From assembly GCF_000427665.1 (NCBI RefSeq), contig NZ_KE386572.1, forward strand, positions 806,001 through 870,000: DNA of 64,000 nt, written 5' to 3'. The number at the start of each line of letters is the position of its first letter. The stretch's first letter is position 1. The DNA is from Geminicoccus roseus DSM 18922 (lineage in GTDB: Bacteria > Pseudomonadota > Alphaproteobacteria > Geminicoccales > Geminicoccaceae). The notes under the pieces were generated by a model. The model saw only the letters and a program-made list of their open reading frames with translations. It did not search any database and had not been told where the DNA came from. Made by a program: the position numbers and the translations under genes. Positions 1 through 7,784 of this stretch are shown piece after piece.

Positions 1-367
1 CCTCGACGAACACGTGGTCCGGGCCATTGACCATGATGTCGCTGATGCTGTCGTCGCGCAGCAGCGGCTCCAGTGGCCCGAAGCCGACCATGTCGTAGGC
101 CAGTTCCTCGGCGATTCTGGCCTGTTCGTGTGCCGCCAGCTCCAGCCGTTCACGGTTGGCCAGGTCGTGCACCAGGCTTTCCAGCTGGACCTGCAGCTCG
201 GCTGCCGGCAGCACCGAGGCGGCAACTGGGTCGACCCGCTCCATCACCTGCCGGCGCAGGCGGCTCAGCGGGCTTTCCCCCTCGGGCCGCGCCGCCGATG
301 GCATGGATGGCGATGCCTGGGGCGGGGCTGCCGGAGCGACTTCGTTGCGGCGTCCAAACGTCTTCAT
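1..367 (-). CDS. cpaF: Tad pilus assembly ATPase CpaF, N-terminal part (gene runs off left edge)
   Basis: This is the start of the cytoplasmic secretion ATPase that powers Flp/Tad pilus assembly. Only about 122 N-terminal residues are in the window; the Walker motifs lie outside it. The protein begins MKTFGRR, has a charged linker, then a helical segment and the hallmark CpaF block reading FGPLEPLLRDDSISDIMVNG, followed by HVFVE. The start codon at 367 overlaps the stop of cpaE by four bases (ATGA), so translation is probably coupled. It is the most distal cpa gene visible in the minus-strand pilus operon. The name rests on the IMVNG block and on gene order. Confidence 0.9.
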   Translation of the reverse strand, partial: MKTFGRRNEVAPAAPPQASPSMPSAARPEGESPLSRLRRQVMERVDPVAASVLPAAELQVQLESLVHDLANRERLELAAHEQARIAEELAYDMVGFGPLEPLLRDDSISDIMVNGPDHVFVE

Positions 368-1605
368 CGTGCCAACAGCCAGCGCAGGAGCGACGAGCGG
401 CCGCCCGCCTCGGCGCGCACGCCGAAGATCTCCTGGGTGATGGGGGCCAGCGCCTTGCGGAGAGGGGCGCTGCCGGCCCCGGCGGACTGGCCGAGATTGG
501 CCGCCCGGGGCAGGTGGCGCGGCAGGTCGGGGATGACCACGTCCGGCCGCCGCCCCAGGCCTTCGATGATCAGCGGCAGCTTCAGCCCGCCTGGCATGCT
601 CGCGCGGTTGAGCACCAGGATCGGCTGGCTGCTGGAGGACATCGAGGTCATCATCCGGCGAGTGGCCTCGGCGTCGCGGATGCCGGCCAGGTCGGGTCCA
701 AACACCACGATCGAGTGGCGCGCTTCCGCCAGCACCTGCCGCTCCCACGACGATGGCGGCATCGGCAGGTCGACCACGATCTGGCTGAAGCGCTGGCGCA
801 GGAGCTCCAGGAGCTGCGATACCGCCTCGGGCGAGGGATCGATCTGGGCCTCGAACGGCTCTTCCGCGGCGATCAGGCGGAGCCGTCCCTGGATGGTCAC
901 CGCCATCCGGTCGAGAAACAGAGCATCGGCCCGGTCCGGCTCCTCCAGCGCCACCCGCAGGCCGTTGCTGACCCTGGCGCCCAGCATCATCGCCGCGGTC
1001 CCGCCGCGCAGGTGCAGGTCCAAGAGCGCGATATGACCCTTGGTCGCCTCCAGCTGCAGCGCGAGATTGACCGCGATCGTGGTCGCCCCGACCCCGCCGC
1101 GGGCGCCGCACACCGCGATGACCTGACCACCCCGCTGCACCGGCTTGGCGCCGGAGGGAATCACCAGCGGTCCGAACAGGGAGGCGACGTTGCCGCGCGT
1201 CAGCGGCTTGAAGATATACTCGGCGACGCCCAGCTCGCGGGTGAGCTCGCGATAGAAGCTCACCTCCGACCGCTCGCCCACCACCAGCACCCGCACATCC
1301 GGGGTGCAGACCGCCGCCAGCTCGTTGAGCGCATGGATCGGGTCGTCGATCCCGGAGATGTCCACCAGCAGGATGCGCGGGGTCGGCTCGCTTACCAGGG
1401 AACGGGTGGCCGTGCGCACGTTGCCGCGCCGGATCTGGGCGCCCGCCATCATGTCGGCCAAGCCCGCCTGGACCGCGGCCTCGCTCTCGTCATCGGCCAA
1501 GAACGCCAGCAGCGCCGCCCGCTCGGCATCGCCCGGGGCAGTGCTGCTGGCGCGGGCCGGCACCGGAGCGGCGGCAGAACCAGGGGGGGCAACATGGCTG
1601 GTCAT
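364..1605 (-). CDS. cpaE: Tad pilus assembly protein CpaE (ParA/MinD-like ATPase)
   Basis: The product is about 413 residues. The N-terminal third is receiver-like (IRRGNVRTAT, RILLVDISGIDDP, VLVVGERSE). It is followed by a MinD/ParA-type P-loop domain with a deviant Walker A, CGARGGVGATT, then LALLDLHLRGG and a switch region VVDLPMPPS. CpaE proteins are thought to place the pilus machinery at the pole or membrane. The start at MTSHVAPPG (1605) is preferred over an upstream in-frame ATG because the upstream residues are not family-like and would overlap the preceding cpaD-like gene. It overlaps cpaF by four bases. The Walker A carries Arg instead of the usual signature Lys in KGGVG, as seen in some CpaE proteins. 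Confidence 0.88.
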   Translation of the reverse strand: MTSHVAPPGSAAAPVPARASSTAPGDAERAALLAFLADDESEAAVQAGLADMMAGAQIRRGNVRTATRSLVSEPTPRILLVDISGIDDPIHALNELAAVCTPDVRVLVVGERSEVSFYRELTRELGVAEYIFKPLTRGNVASLFGPLVIPSGAKPVQRGGQVIAVCGARGGVGATTIAVNLALQLEATKGHIALLDLHLRGGTAAMMLGARVSNGLRVALEEPDRADALFLDRMAVTIQGRLRLIAAEEPFEAQIDPSPEAVSQLLELLRQRFSQIVVDLPMPPSSWERQVLAEARHSIVVFGPDLAGIRDAEATRRMMTSMSSSSQPILVLNRASMPGGLKLPLIIEGLGRRPDVVIPDLPRHLPRAANLGQSAGAGSAPLRKALAPITQEIFGVRAEAGGRSSLLRWLLAR

Positions 1606-1615
1606 GGGCCCAGCC

Positions 1616-1879
1616 TCACTCGCCGGAAAGCTTGGTGAAGGACTCGGCCAGCGGATAACGCTCGCCTGCCAGCAGGCGATCCACGGCATCGGCCGCGGCA
1701 GGACCGGATGAGTCGCCAGCGCCTATTCCCATCCGCGCATGGTCCGGCTCGACCAGCATCGCCAGCAGGTTGGCCTGGTTGACCCCGGTGGCGCGCAGCG
1801 TGCCCGGCCGGGCGAACGGATCGGTGTCGCAGGCGGTCAGGCCCAGCGGCAGAGCGAGGATCAGGATCGTGCGGCGCAT
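1616..1879 (-). CDS. Short CpaD-like lipoprotein of the Tad locus
   Basis: This 87-residue protein begins with a lipoprotein signal (MRRTILILALPLGLTAC, lipobox LTAC with Cys17). The short mature part includes GTLRATGVNQANLLAMLVEP and a final AVDRLLAGERYPL block. It sits 7 bases after cpaC and 10 bases before cpaE, exactly where cpaD normally lies. Typical CpaD proteins exceed 200 residues, so this is either a reduced CpaD or a small lipoprotein that replaces it. It is probably an outer-membrane-anchored partner of the CpaC secretin. The lipobox and context are seen; the role is inferred. Confidence 0.7.
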   Translation of the reverse strand: MRRTILILALPLGLTACDTDPFARPGTLRATGVNQANLLAMLVEPDHARMGIGAGDSSGPAAADAVDRLLAGERYPLAESFTKLSGE

Positions 1880-1886
1880 GGATCGA

Positions 1887-3440
1887 TCACTCCACGATGA
1901 AGCCGGCGTCGAACGGTTCCGGACCGACCGGATCCGGGACCTGCCCGCGCGCGGCCTGCCGGTGCAGCAGGATCCTTTCCAGATCGGTGGCGGGCCGGAA
2001 GTCGTCGAGCGGCGTCGCCAGATCCTTCGGATCCGACACCGGCTGGACGAGGTAGGGCGTCACGATGATCACAAGCTCGGTCTCGTTGCGCCGGAACGCC
2101 TCCGACTTGAACAGCGCGCCCAGCACCGGCAGCTCGGAGAGGCCCAGCACCCCGTTGGTGAGCTGCGCGGTGGAGCGCTGCAGCAGCCCGGCGATGGCGA
2201 AACTCTGCCCGCTGCCAAGTTCGACCGTGGTCTCGGCGCGCCTTACCGAAAGAGCCGGGATCCGCAGGCTGCCGCCCCCGATCGGCACGTCGATGGCGCC
2301 GTTGTCGGACAGTTCGCTGACCTCCGGCCGCACCCGAAGGTTCAGCCGGTCGGGGGAGAGCACGGTTGGGACAAAGGCGAGGCTGACGCCGAACGGCTTG
2401 AACTCGATGGTGATCTTGTCGTCGTCGGCCGCGACCGGGATCGGGAATTCGCCGCCGGCCAGGAAGCTCGCAGTCTCGCCCGATTGAGCCGTCAGGTTGG
2501 GCTCGGCCAGCACGGTGATCAGCTGGTCCGCTGCCAAGGCGTCGATGATCGCGTTCAGGTCGAAATTGGCCGAGCGGTAGCCGATGCCGATCCGGTTGGG
2601 CAGGCCGCCGTTCAGGTTGGCGGTGCGGCCGTTCAGCGAGGAAAGGATCTGCCCGCCGATCGTGGCTCCCGCATAGAACGGCCCGGCCCCTCCGGTCACG
2701 AAGCCCAGCGCGAAGCTGCCGCTGCTGAACAGGGCCTGCCAGTTGAAGCCCAGTTCGCGGGTGACCTCGCGGGAAACCTCGATCGCGCGAACCCGCACGT
2801 TGACCTGAATGCCCGACAGCACGGTGAGCCGGTTGGCGACCGTCTGCCCCTTCCCGAGAAAGCCGCGTACCACCGCCAGAACCGCCTGCGCGTCCGCACC
2901 GGTCGCGACCGAGCCGGAGAGGACCGCGGTGTTGTCCGACGCCTCCACCCGAACCTGGTCGGCACCGGTCACGGTCCGGTGGATGGCCGCCTCGATCGCC
3001 GCCGCGTCCAGCGGCGCCACCCCATCCTGCGTCGCCTCCAGGCCAAGGTCCGGAGCGAACTCCGGCTCATCGGCCGGACTCGCCACGACCATGACGTCGT
3101 ACTCGGCGATCGGCACGCCGTCGTCGGCGGTCGCAATCACGGTGGTGCGCCCGCTCGCCACCCCCATCAGGAACAGCGTGGTCGCCGAAGCAGGCTGGAC
3201 CCGGGCGATCCGGGGATCGGCGGCGAGCACGGTGGTTGCTGGGCCGGGCAGTTGCACCAGCCGACCGGTGCCGACCTCCAGTTCCACCGGCTGAATGGCG
3301 GGAGCCGGCGCAGGAGTCGCCAGGGGTGGCGTTAGGACAGTCGGATCGGGCGGCTGGTCCTGGGAGAAAGCCTTTTCGCAGGGACCGACCAGGATCAGCG
3401 CGGCGAGCCAGAGGCGCCAGCCGCCCTTCATGGCCTTCAT
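1887..3440 (-). CDS. cpaC: Tad pilus secretin CpaC/RcpA
   Basis: This 517-residue protein would form the outer-membrane pore for the Flp pilus. It has a signal peptide (MKAMKGGWRLWLAALILVG), an N-terminal secretin N0-like domain (LEVGTGRLVQLPGPATTVLA), a BON-like segment around VRVEASDNTAVLSG, and a long C-terminal secretin domain. That domain contains LNAIIDALAADQLITVLAEP, LTAQSGETASFLAGGEFPIP and a final VIIVTPYLVQPV block. The start at 3440 is chosen because it gives a clean signal peptide and an ATGA overlap with the cpaB stop. Longer upstream in-frame sequence is antisense-like, arginine-rich noise. It lies between cpaB and the cpaD-like gene in the pilus operon. Confidence 0.9.
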   Translation of the reverse strand: MKAMKGGWRLWLAALILVGPCEKAFSQDQPPDPTVLTPPLATPAPAPAIQPVELEVGTGRLVQLPGPATTVLAADPRIARVQPASATTLFLMGVASGRTTVIATADDGVPIAEYDVMVVASPADEPEFAPDLGLEATQDGVAPLDAAAIEAAIHRTVTGADQVRVEASDNTAVLSGSVATGADAQAVLAVVRGFLGKGQTVANRLTVLSGIQVNVRVRAIEVSREVTRELGFNWQALFSSGSFALGFVTGGAGPFYAGATIGGQILSSLNGRTANLNGGLPNRIGIGYRSANFDLNAIIDALAADQLITVLAEPNLTAQSGETASFLAGGEFPIPVAADDDKITIEFKPFGVSLAFVPTVLSPDRLNLRVRPEVSELSDNGAIDVPIGGGSLRIPALSVRRAETTVELGSGQSFAIAGLLQRSTAQLTNGVLGLSELPVLGALFKSEAFRRNETELVIIVTPYLVQPVSDPKDLATPLDDFRPATDLERILLHRQAARGQVPDPVGPEPFDAGFIVE

Positions 3441-4285
3441 GGAAAGACCACGTCCTGCTGATCGCCTCCCTGAACGACCCGGACGCGGGTCGCCACGGCC
3501 GGCGGCGGCGTCAGCAGGGCAGCCGACACGTCGGCCCCATAAACGGGCCCGCTGCTCCCGGCGGGCAGGTCGGGCGGCCCGTCCACAGCGCGGACCGAGA
3601 GGGCGATGTTGCCCAGCCGCGCGGCGACCGCGACCCGTTCCGCCTGCTGGGGCGTCACTTCGAGCGTGACGGTGCGGGCGGCCTGGCGCTCCTCCTCGGC
3701 ATCGCCGCGTGCCTGAGCGATCTGCTGGTCGACGGCGATGATCCGGATATCGGTGAGCACGGTCTCGCCCGACACGCGCCGGCCCTGGGCAGTGCCCTCG
3801 TCGTCGATCTCCTGGGTGAGGATCAGGTCCACCTGATCGCCCGGCCATACCAGGCCGGCCGCGCCGGTCACCGCATCGACCCCAATCGAGATGGCACGGG
3901 TTCCCGGCCGCAGCACGGCTGCCAGGAAACCCCGGTCGCGCAGGCGCAGGACGTCGCCGCGCAGCACCGGGGCGCCTGCATCCACGTAGCGCCGCAACAT
4001 GGCACCCCGCACCCCGGCGCGCACCTCCTCAGAATCGATCAGGGCGTCCGGCGGCACCGCCTCGGGCTGCAACTCCCGGACGACGAGGTCGCTGTCCTTG
4101 AGCAGGGTGGCCACCGGAAGCGACTGCGCAGCGGTGAGCACGCGGACGGGAGCGGGCGGCGGCGGACCCTGGACCAGGACCGCCTCGGCGACGTCCCGCG
4201 AAGGAAATAGAGCGAGCCAGGCAATGTAGCCGAGCCCGACGGCTGCCGCGATCAGCGAAAACACCAGGAGGAGGCGGAGCATCAT
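3437..4285 (-). CDS. cpaB: Tad pilus assembly protein CpaB (RcpC)
   Basis: This 282-residue membrane-anchored periplasmic protein has one N-terminal transmembrane segment (LLLVFSLIAAAVGLGYIAWL). An SAF domain follows (VRVLTAAQSLPVATLLKDSDL, then AMLRRYVDAGAPVLRGDV), and then the RcpC/CpaB region (GTRAISIGVDAVTGAAGLVW, PGDQVDLILTQ). The SAF domain resembles antifreeze/flagellar FlgA folds, and CpaB is thought to act with the secretin. It starts 18 bases after cpaA and overlaps cpaC by four bases, so all are likely co-translated. Length and domain order are typical. Confidence 0.9.
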   Translation of the reverse strand: MMLRLLLVFSLIAAAVGLGYIAWLALFPSRDVAEAVLVQGPPPPAPVRVLTAAQSLPVATLLKDSDLVVRELQPEAVPPDALIDSEEVRAGVRGAMLRRYVDAGAPVLRGDVLRLRDRGFLAAVLRPGTRAISIGVDAVTGAAGLVWPGDQVDLILTQEIDDEGTAQGRRVSGETVLTDIRIIAVDQQIAQARGDAEEERQAARTVTLEVTPQQAERVAVAARLGNIALSVRAVDGPPDLPAGSSGPVYGADVSAALLTPPPAVATRVRVVQGGDQQDVVFP

Positions 4286-4303
4286 GTCGTTTCAGTCGGA
4301 TGT

Positions 4304-4819
4304 TCACGCCCACAGGAGGCGACGCAGCAGGATGCAGCCACCGCCTGCCGCGATGGCCACGCCGTAGGGCAGCGAGGCCCTCCGGCGGATACGTTTCATC
4401 TCGACATCGCGCACCCTCGCGATCAGCGAGATGCGCCGCATACGATCAGGCGCCGGCAAGCGACGCGCCGCCCACAGATAGAGAAGCGACAGCACCCCGC
4501 CAGCCAGCACCGTGACGACCACGAAGTGATAGCTGTCGAAGGGGGCAAGTCCTACCGCCACCGCGGCTGCAAGCTTCACGTCTCCACCGCCCATCAGGCC
4601 AAGCGCATGCAGCACGACCAGCAGACCGAACAGCGCGAGCGCCGCTGCCAGCGAGACAAGGAGTGCCTCGGGCCCGAAGGACGCACGTACGACCAAGCCA
4701 ATTCCCGCAAGACACAGGCTGATCTCATCGGGAATGACCCGCACCGCGATGTCGCGCCATGCCGCCAAAATGAGAAGGCCAATGCTGCAAAGGGCTGCGA
4801 CGGCGAGCATGGACGACAT
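4304..4819 (-). CDS. cpaA: Prepilin peptidase CpaA (TadV)
   Basis: This 171-residue inner-membrane aspartic protease matures the Flp prepilin. It shows the two catalytic Asp motifs of the A24 family: AAWRDIAVRVIPDEIS (Asp near residue 23) and GLMGGGDVKLAAA. About five hydrophobic segments are visible. It is the short, single-domain form that lacks the N-methylase domain of PilD. It lies directly downstream of flp, separated by a strong hairpin, and upstream of cpaB. Confidence 0.9.
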   Translation of the reverse strand: MSSMLAVAALCSIGLLILAAWRDIAVRVIPDEISLCLAGIGLVVRASFGPEALLVSLAAALALFGLLVVLHALGLMGGGDVKLAAAVAVGLAPFDSYHFVVVTVLAGGVLSLLYLWAARRLPAPDRMRRISLIARVRDVEMKRIRRRASLPYGVAIAAGGGCILLRRLLWA

Positions 4820-4842
4820 CTTCGGAGGCGCCTCAATGAAGT

Positions 4843-4872
4843 GACCGTCGGCGCCATACGGCGCCGACGGTC
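4843..4872 (-). terminator. Perfect 13-bp hairpin between flp and cpaA
   Basis: The arms GACCGTCGGCGCC (4843-4855) and GGCGCCGACGGTC (4860-4872) pair perfectly around an ATAC loop. There is no T-run after it on the minus strand. It is therefore more likely a partial terminator or RNA 3'-stabilising hairpin, which would let flp mRNA outnumber the cpa mRNA, than a strong terminator. The structure is seen; the function is inferred. Confidence 0.65.
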
Positions 4873-4888
4873 CTCCAGTGGGTCAGTT

Positions 4889-5062
4889 TTAGAGGCCGTC
4901 CCCAACTGCAGTGAACATGGTGGTCAATTGCGGGCCAAGTGCTGCGACCGCCGTAACGACGACCAGCACGATGCCGGCGGCGATGACGCCATACTCCAGA
5001 GCAGTGACGCCCTTGCGGCAAGAAAGCGCGGCCACGACGCGCGAAGTGACGAAGTCAACCAT
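4889..5062 (-). CDS. flp: Flp/Fap-type pilin (major subunit of Tad pilus)
   Basis: This is a 57-residue prepilin. A short leader (MVDFVTSRVVAALSCRKG) ends in Gly18, where the CpaA peptidase would cut. It is followed by VTALEYGVIAAGIVLVVVT, which holds the Glu-Tyr (EY) signature at +5/+6 and the hydrophobic helix that packs the pilus core. The tail ends FTAVGDGL. A GGGGGA ribosome binding site precedes the ATG by about seven bases. It is the first gene of the minus-strand cpa operon and is followed by a perfect hairpin, consistent with high expression. Confidence 0.93.
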   Translation of the reverse strand: MVDFVTSRVVAALSCRKGVTALEYGVIAAGIVLVVVTAVAALGPQLTTMFTAVGDGL

Positions 5063-5443
5063 CGATTAGTCCCCCATCTGCGCTGCGCACAGATTACCCG
5101 ATCATTACGGCACGGATGTGCGATGGCACGAGACCTTCATCCCATTTTATCTAGGAAGATGGTCCGAGCCGTCATCATTGCGATAGCGCCTCCATGCAGA
5201 CGGATCAAGCAGATGAATCGGCGCGTTTAATAAAATTTTCCGGGAACCATCCAAATAGATACAAGTTCGTTCAAACATTTCACCAAAAAGACGGCTATCT
5301 GCTATCGATGTCCACTGATAGGTGAATAGACTTGTACAGCTCATTTTTAGGACTATCCGGATGAGATGTGCTGGACCATGATGGGTACCACGTCCCTCAC
5401 GTGTCGGTAGGAACAAGGGGCCCGGCGGCGCTCGATCCAGAAG
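5063..5443. promoter_or_regulatory. Divergent intergenic region between flp and the TadG-like gene
   Basis: These 381 bases separate the minus-strand flp-cpa operon from the plus-strand tadG/tadE genes and should carry both promoters. The central part (about 5140-5370) is strikingly AT-rich for this genome and includes ataaaattttccgg-like stretches. I see no conserved coding frame. No exact sigma-70 or sigma-54 element can be assigned with confidence. Confidence 0.5.
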
Positions 5444-6862
5444 ATGCCTGCCAACCCGGCTTATACGCGTGGTCCCATGGATCCCTCGCCCACCCCCGAT
5501 CTGGCCTGTTCAACCAGTTTCCTGGCGCCGTCAGGACGCCGTCTGCTCCGGACCGGCTGGGGATGGCTGCAGCAGCGCTGGCCGGCCGACCGCCGGGGCG
5601 CCACCTCCCTGATCTTCGCGGTCGCGGCCACGGCCTTCTTCGGGATGGTCGCCCTGGCGACAGAGGCAGGCAGCTGGTACCTCGTCCGCCGCAATGCCCA
5701 GAATGCCGCGGATGCCTCGGCCAGGGCCGGCGCCATCGCGCTGGCCCTGGCCAGTCCCGCCAATCGGACCGCCCAGATCAATGCCGCCAGCATCGATCTT
5801 GCCGGCCAGAACGGCTTTACCAGCAACGCCGCCACCACGATCAGCGTCGCTCACCCGCCATCCGCGGGTCCGCGGGCAGGCGACCAGGCCTCGGTGGAGG
5901 TGGTCATCCGCCAGGTCCAGCCGCTGATGCTGGCGGAACTCTTCATGGAAAGCCCGCCCACGGTGGCGACCCGCGCCGTGGCCTCGCTGGCGGGAACCGC
6001 GAGTGCCTGCATTCTGGCGCTCGACGGCGGCCTTCTCATGGGCGGCAACAGCTTCACCAGCGGCCGCGACTGCGTGCTCGCCTCCAATGCTTCTATGTCT
6101 AGATCGATTGAGGTCACCGGCTCCGCCAGCGTGAGCGCCTATTCTCTCCATGCCGCTGGCGGGTGCTCCGGGTGCAACAGTGCATCGGTGCGATTGACCC
6201 GACCCTATGCGGAGTATCAACTCCCGGTATCCAATCCCTATGCGGCGTTGGACACCAAGGTACTGTCGCCCACCTGCCTCGGCAGCCCCCCCAGCACCGG
6301 CCAGATCACCCCCACCGGCCTGACACGCGCCTACTGCTCATCAGTGTCGTTGAACGGCAATAAGACGCTCGATTTCGCGCCGGGGACCTATGTCTTCCGC
6401 AATGCCTCCCTGGATTTTGGTGGAGGGACCATCACGTGTAGCGCCTGCACCGGCGATTCCGGGGTCACGATCATCTTCACCGGCGACCCTGCCCTGATCG
6501 GCGGCATCCACATCAACGCCCAGGCCGCGGTGACGCTGCGGGCGCCCCGGGTCAACCCGGATGATCGGGACTTCAATGGCGTCCTGTTCTTCCGGGATCC
6601 CCGGGCGACCAGCAACAACAGCGGCAACCCATCGATCCGCATCAATGGCGGCGCCGACAGCAGGCTGGAGGGCGCGATGTACTTTCCGAAGTCCTACGTG
6701 AAGTTCAACGGCAACTCGAGCGTCGCCGGATCCACCTGCACGGCGCTCATCGGCGGCACCCTGGACTTCACGGGAACCGCCGACACCTATGTCGAGGTGT
6801 CCGGTTGCGCAGCCTTGGGCGCCGGCATCCCCCGCGCCCAGGTGGTCCGGCTGGTGGAGTAG
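5444..6862 (+). CDS. TadG-like Flp pilus-associated protein
   Basis: This 472-residue protein has the typical TadG N-terminus. A basic stretch DRRGATSL is followed by a single hydrophobic segment (IFAVAATAFFGMVALATEAG) and the motif WYLVRRNAQNAADASARAGA. The large remainder is extracytoplasmic, rich in Ser, Thr, Asn and Gly, with several Cys pairs (GGCSGCNSA, CSACTGDSG). TadG-like minor pseudopilins or membrane-anchored proteins help assemble Tad pili. The start could also be the ATG at 5477; neither has a clear ribosome binding site. It begins a plus-strand set with the two TadE-like genes. Confidence 0.8.
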   Translation: MPANPAYTRGPMDPSPTPDLACSTSFLAPSGRRLLRTGWGWLQQRWPADRRGATSLIFAVAATAFFGMVALATEAGSWYLVRRNAQNAADASARAGAIALALASPANRTAQINAASIDLAGQNGFTSNAATTISVAHPPSAGPRAGDQASVEVVIRQVQPLMLAELFMESPPTVATRAVASLAGTASACILALDGGLLMGGNSFTSGRDCVLASNASMSRSIEVTGSASVSAYSLHAAGGCSGCNSASVRLTRPYAEYQLPVSNPYAALDTKVLSPTCLGSPPSTGQITPTGLTRAYCSSVSLNGNKTLDFAPGTYVFRNASLDFGGGTITCSACTGDSGVTIIFTGDPALIGGIHINAQAAVTLRAPRVNPDDRDFNGVLFFRDPRATSNNSGNPSIRINGGADSRLEGAMYFPKSYVKFNGNSSVAGSTCTALIGGTLDFTGTADTYVEVSGCAALGAGIPRAQVVRLVE

Positions 6863-6865
6863 CCG

Positions 6866-7303
6866 ATGCCCGACCTGATCCGGCCCTTTCTGCGTCTTGC
6901 CCGCGACCGGCGCGGGATCGCCGCCCTGGAGTTCGCGGTGATCCTGCCGGTGCTGGCGCTGACCCTGATGGGGGTGATCGATCTGGGCGGCGCCATCCAG
7001 CAGAGCCTCCGCCTGGAGGCGGCCGCCCGGGCCGGAGCCCAGTACGCGATGTCCGCGCCAACCGATTCGGCCGGGATCACCGCCGCTGTTCGCCAGGCCC
7101 TGCCCGGGTGGAACGACATCGTCGTGCAGCCGACCGCGATGACCTGCGTCTGCCCCGGTTCCGGCGCGACCAGTTGCACCTCGACCAGTTGCGCCACCGC
7201 CCTGCAGCGCTTCGTCTCGATCACCGTCACCCGGGGCTTCAGCCCCATCCTGCTGCCCAACTTCACCAGCGTGCAGGGCAGCATGACCCTGCGCATCCGC
7301 TAG
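6866..7303 (+). CDS. TadE-like pseudopilin
   Basis: This 145-residue protein has the TadE-like N-terminus DRRGIAALEFAVILPVLALT, with the ALEF prepilin-like motif and a single transmembrane helix. It is followed by MGVIDLGGAIQQSLRLEAAA and a short exported domain with paired cysteines (CVCPGSGATSC). It starts three bases after the TadG-like stop, behind a GGAG site. TadE and TadF are minor pseudopilins processed by the same prepilin peptidase as Flp. Which of the two paralogues here is TadE or TadF cannot be told. Confidence 0.82.
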   Translation: MPDLIRPFLRLARDRRGIAALEFAVILPVLALTLMGVIDLGGAIQQSLRLEAAARAGAQYAMSAPTDSAGITAAVRQALPGWNDIVVQPTAMTCVCPGSGATSCTSTSCATALQRFVSITVTRGFSPILLPNFTSVQGSMTLRIR

Positions 7304-7318
7304 AAGCCGAGCCCGGAC

Positions 7319-7699
7319 ATGCGCTGCCGCAGGGGCACGACCTCCATCGAGTTCGCGATCGTCGGCGCGATGTTCTTCACCATGATGATCGGCACGATCG
7401 AGATCGCCAGGCTGTACTTCACCCAGGCGTCGCTGCGCGAGGTCAGCGCCGCGGCGGCCAGACGGGCCATGATCGATCCGGCGCTGGAGGGGTGCTCTGC
7501 TCCGGCGGCGGCGGTTGCCCGGACGACGCCGTTCCTGCGCACCGGCAATCTTCGCCTCTGCGTGAGCCGCGAGGTCGCCTCGGGTCAGGTCACCCTCACC
7601 ATCGATGCCGCCTATCCGTTCAGCACGGTCATGCCCCTGTTCCGCCTGGAGGGCGACCAGCTGACCGAGCGGACGACGGTGAGCTTCGGGGTGGACTGA
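7319..7699 (+). CDS. TadE/TadF-like pseudopilin
   Basis: This 126-residue protein is a second pseudopilin. A very short leader, MRCRRG, is followed by TTSIEFAIVGAMFFTMMIGT with the conserved IEF motif, then IEIARLYFTQASLREVSAAAAR. The C-terminal domain is short and has two Cys residues. It lies 15 bases after the previous TadE-like gene in the same plus-strand unit. Presence of three such proteins opposite the cpa operon completes a Tad locus apart from tadB/tadC, which would follow cpaF outside the window. Confidence 0.8.
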   Translation: MRCRRGTTSIEFAIVGAMFFTMMIGTIEIARLYFTQASLREVSAAAARRAMIDPALEGCSAPAAAVARTTPFLRTGNLRLCVSREVASGQVTLTIDAAYPFSTVMPLFRLEGDQLTERTTVSFGVD

Positions 7700-7784
7700 G
7701 CCGCCGGTCGTTCTGGCGATGGTGCGGCCGCCCCGCCCCTGCTAACCGGTGGAGGACGTCGTTGACCATCGGACCGTGACGCGG

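Noticed and set aside
4843-4872. Calling the flp-cpaA hairpin a strong intrinsic terminator
   Set aside because: There is no T-run after the stem on the minus strand, and the downstream cpa genes need transcription from flp or a nearby promoter.
5122-5138. A TGGCAC-like sigma-54 box upstream of the TadG-like gene
   Set aside because: The downstream element reads TTC/TC where GC is required at the correct spacing, and it is over 300 bases from the gene.
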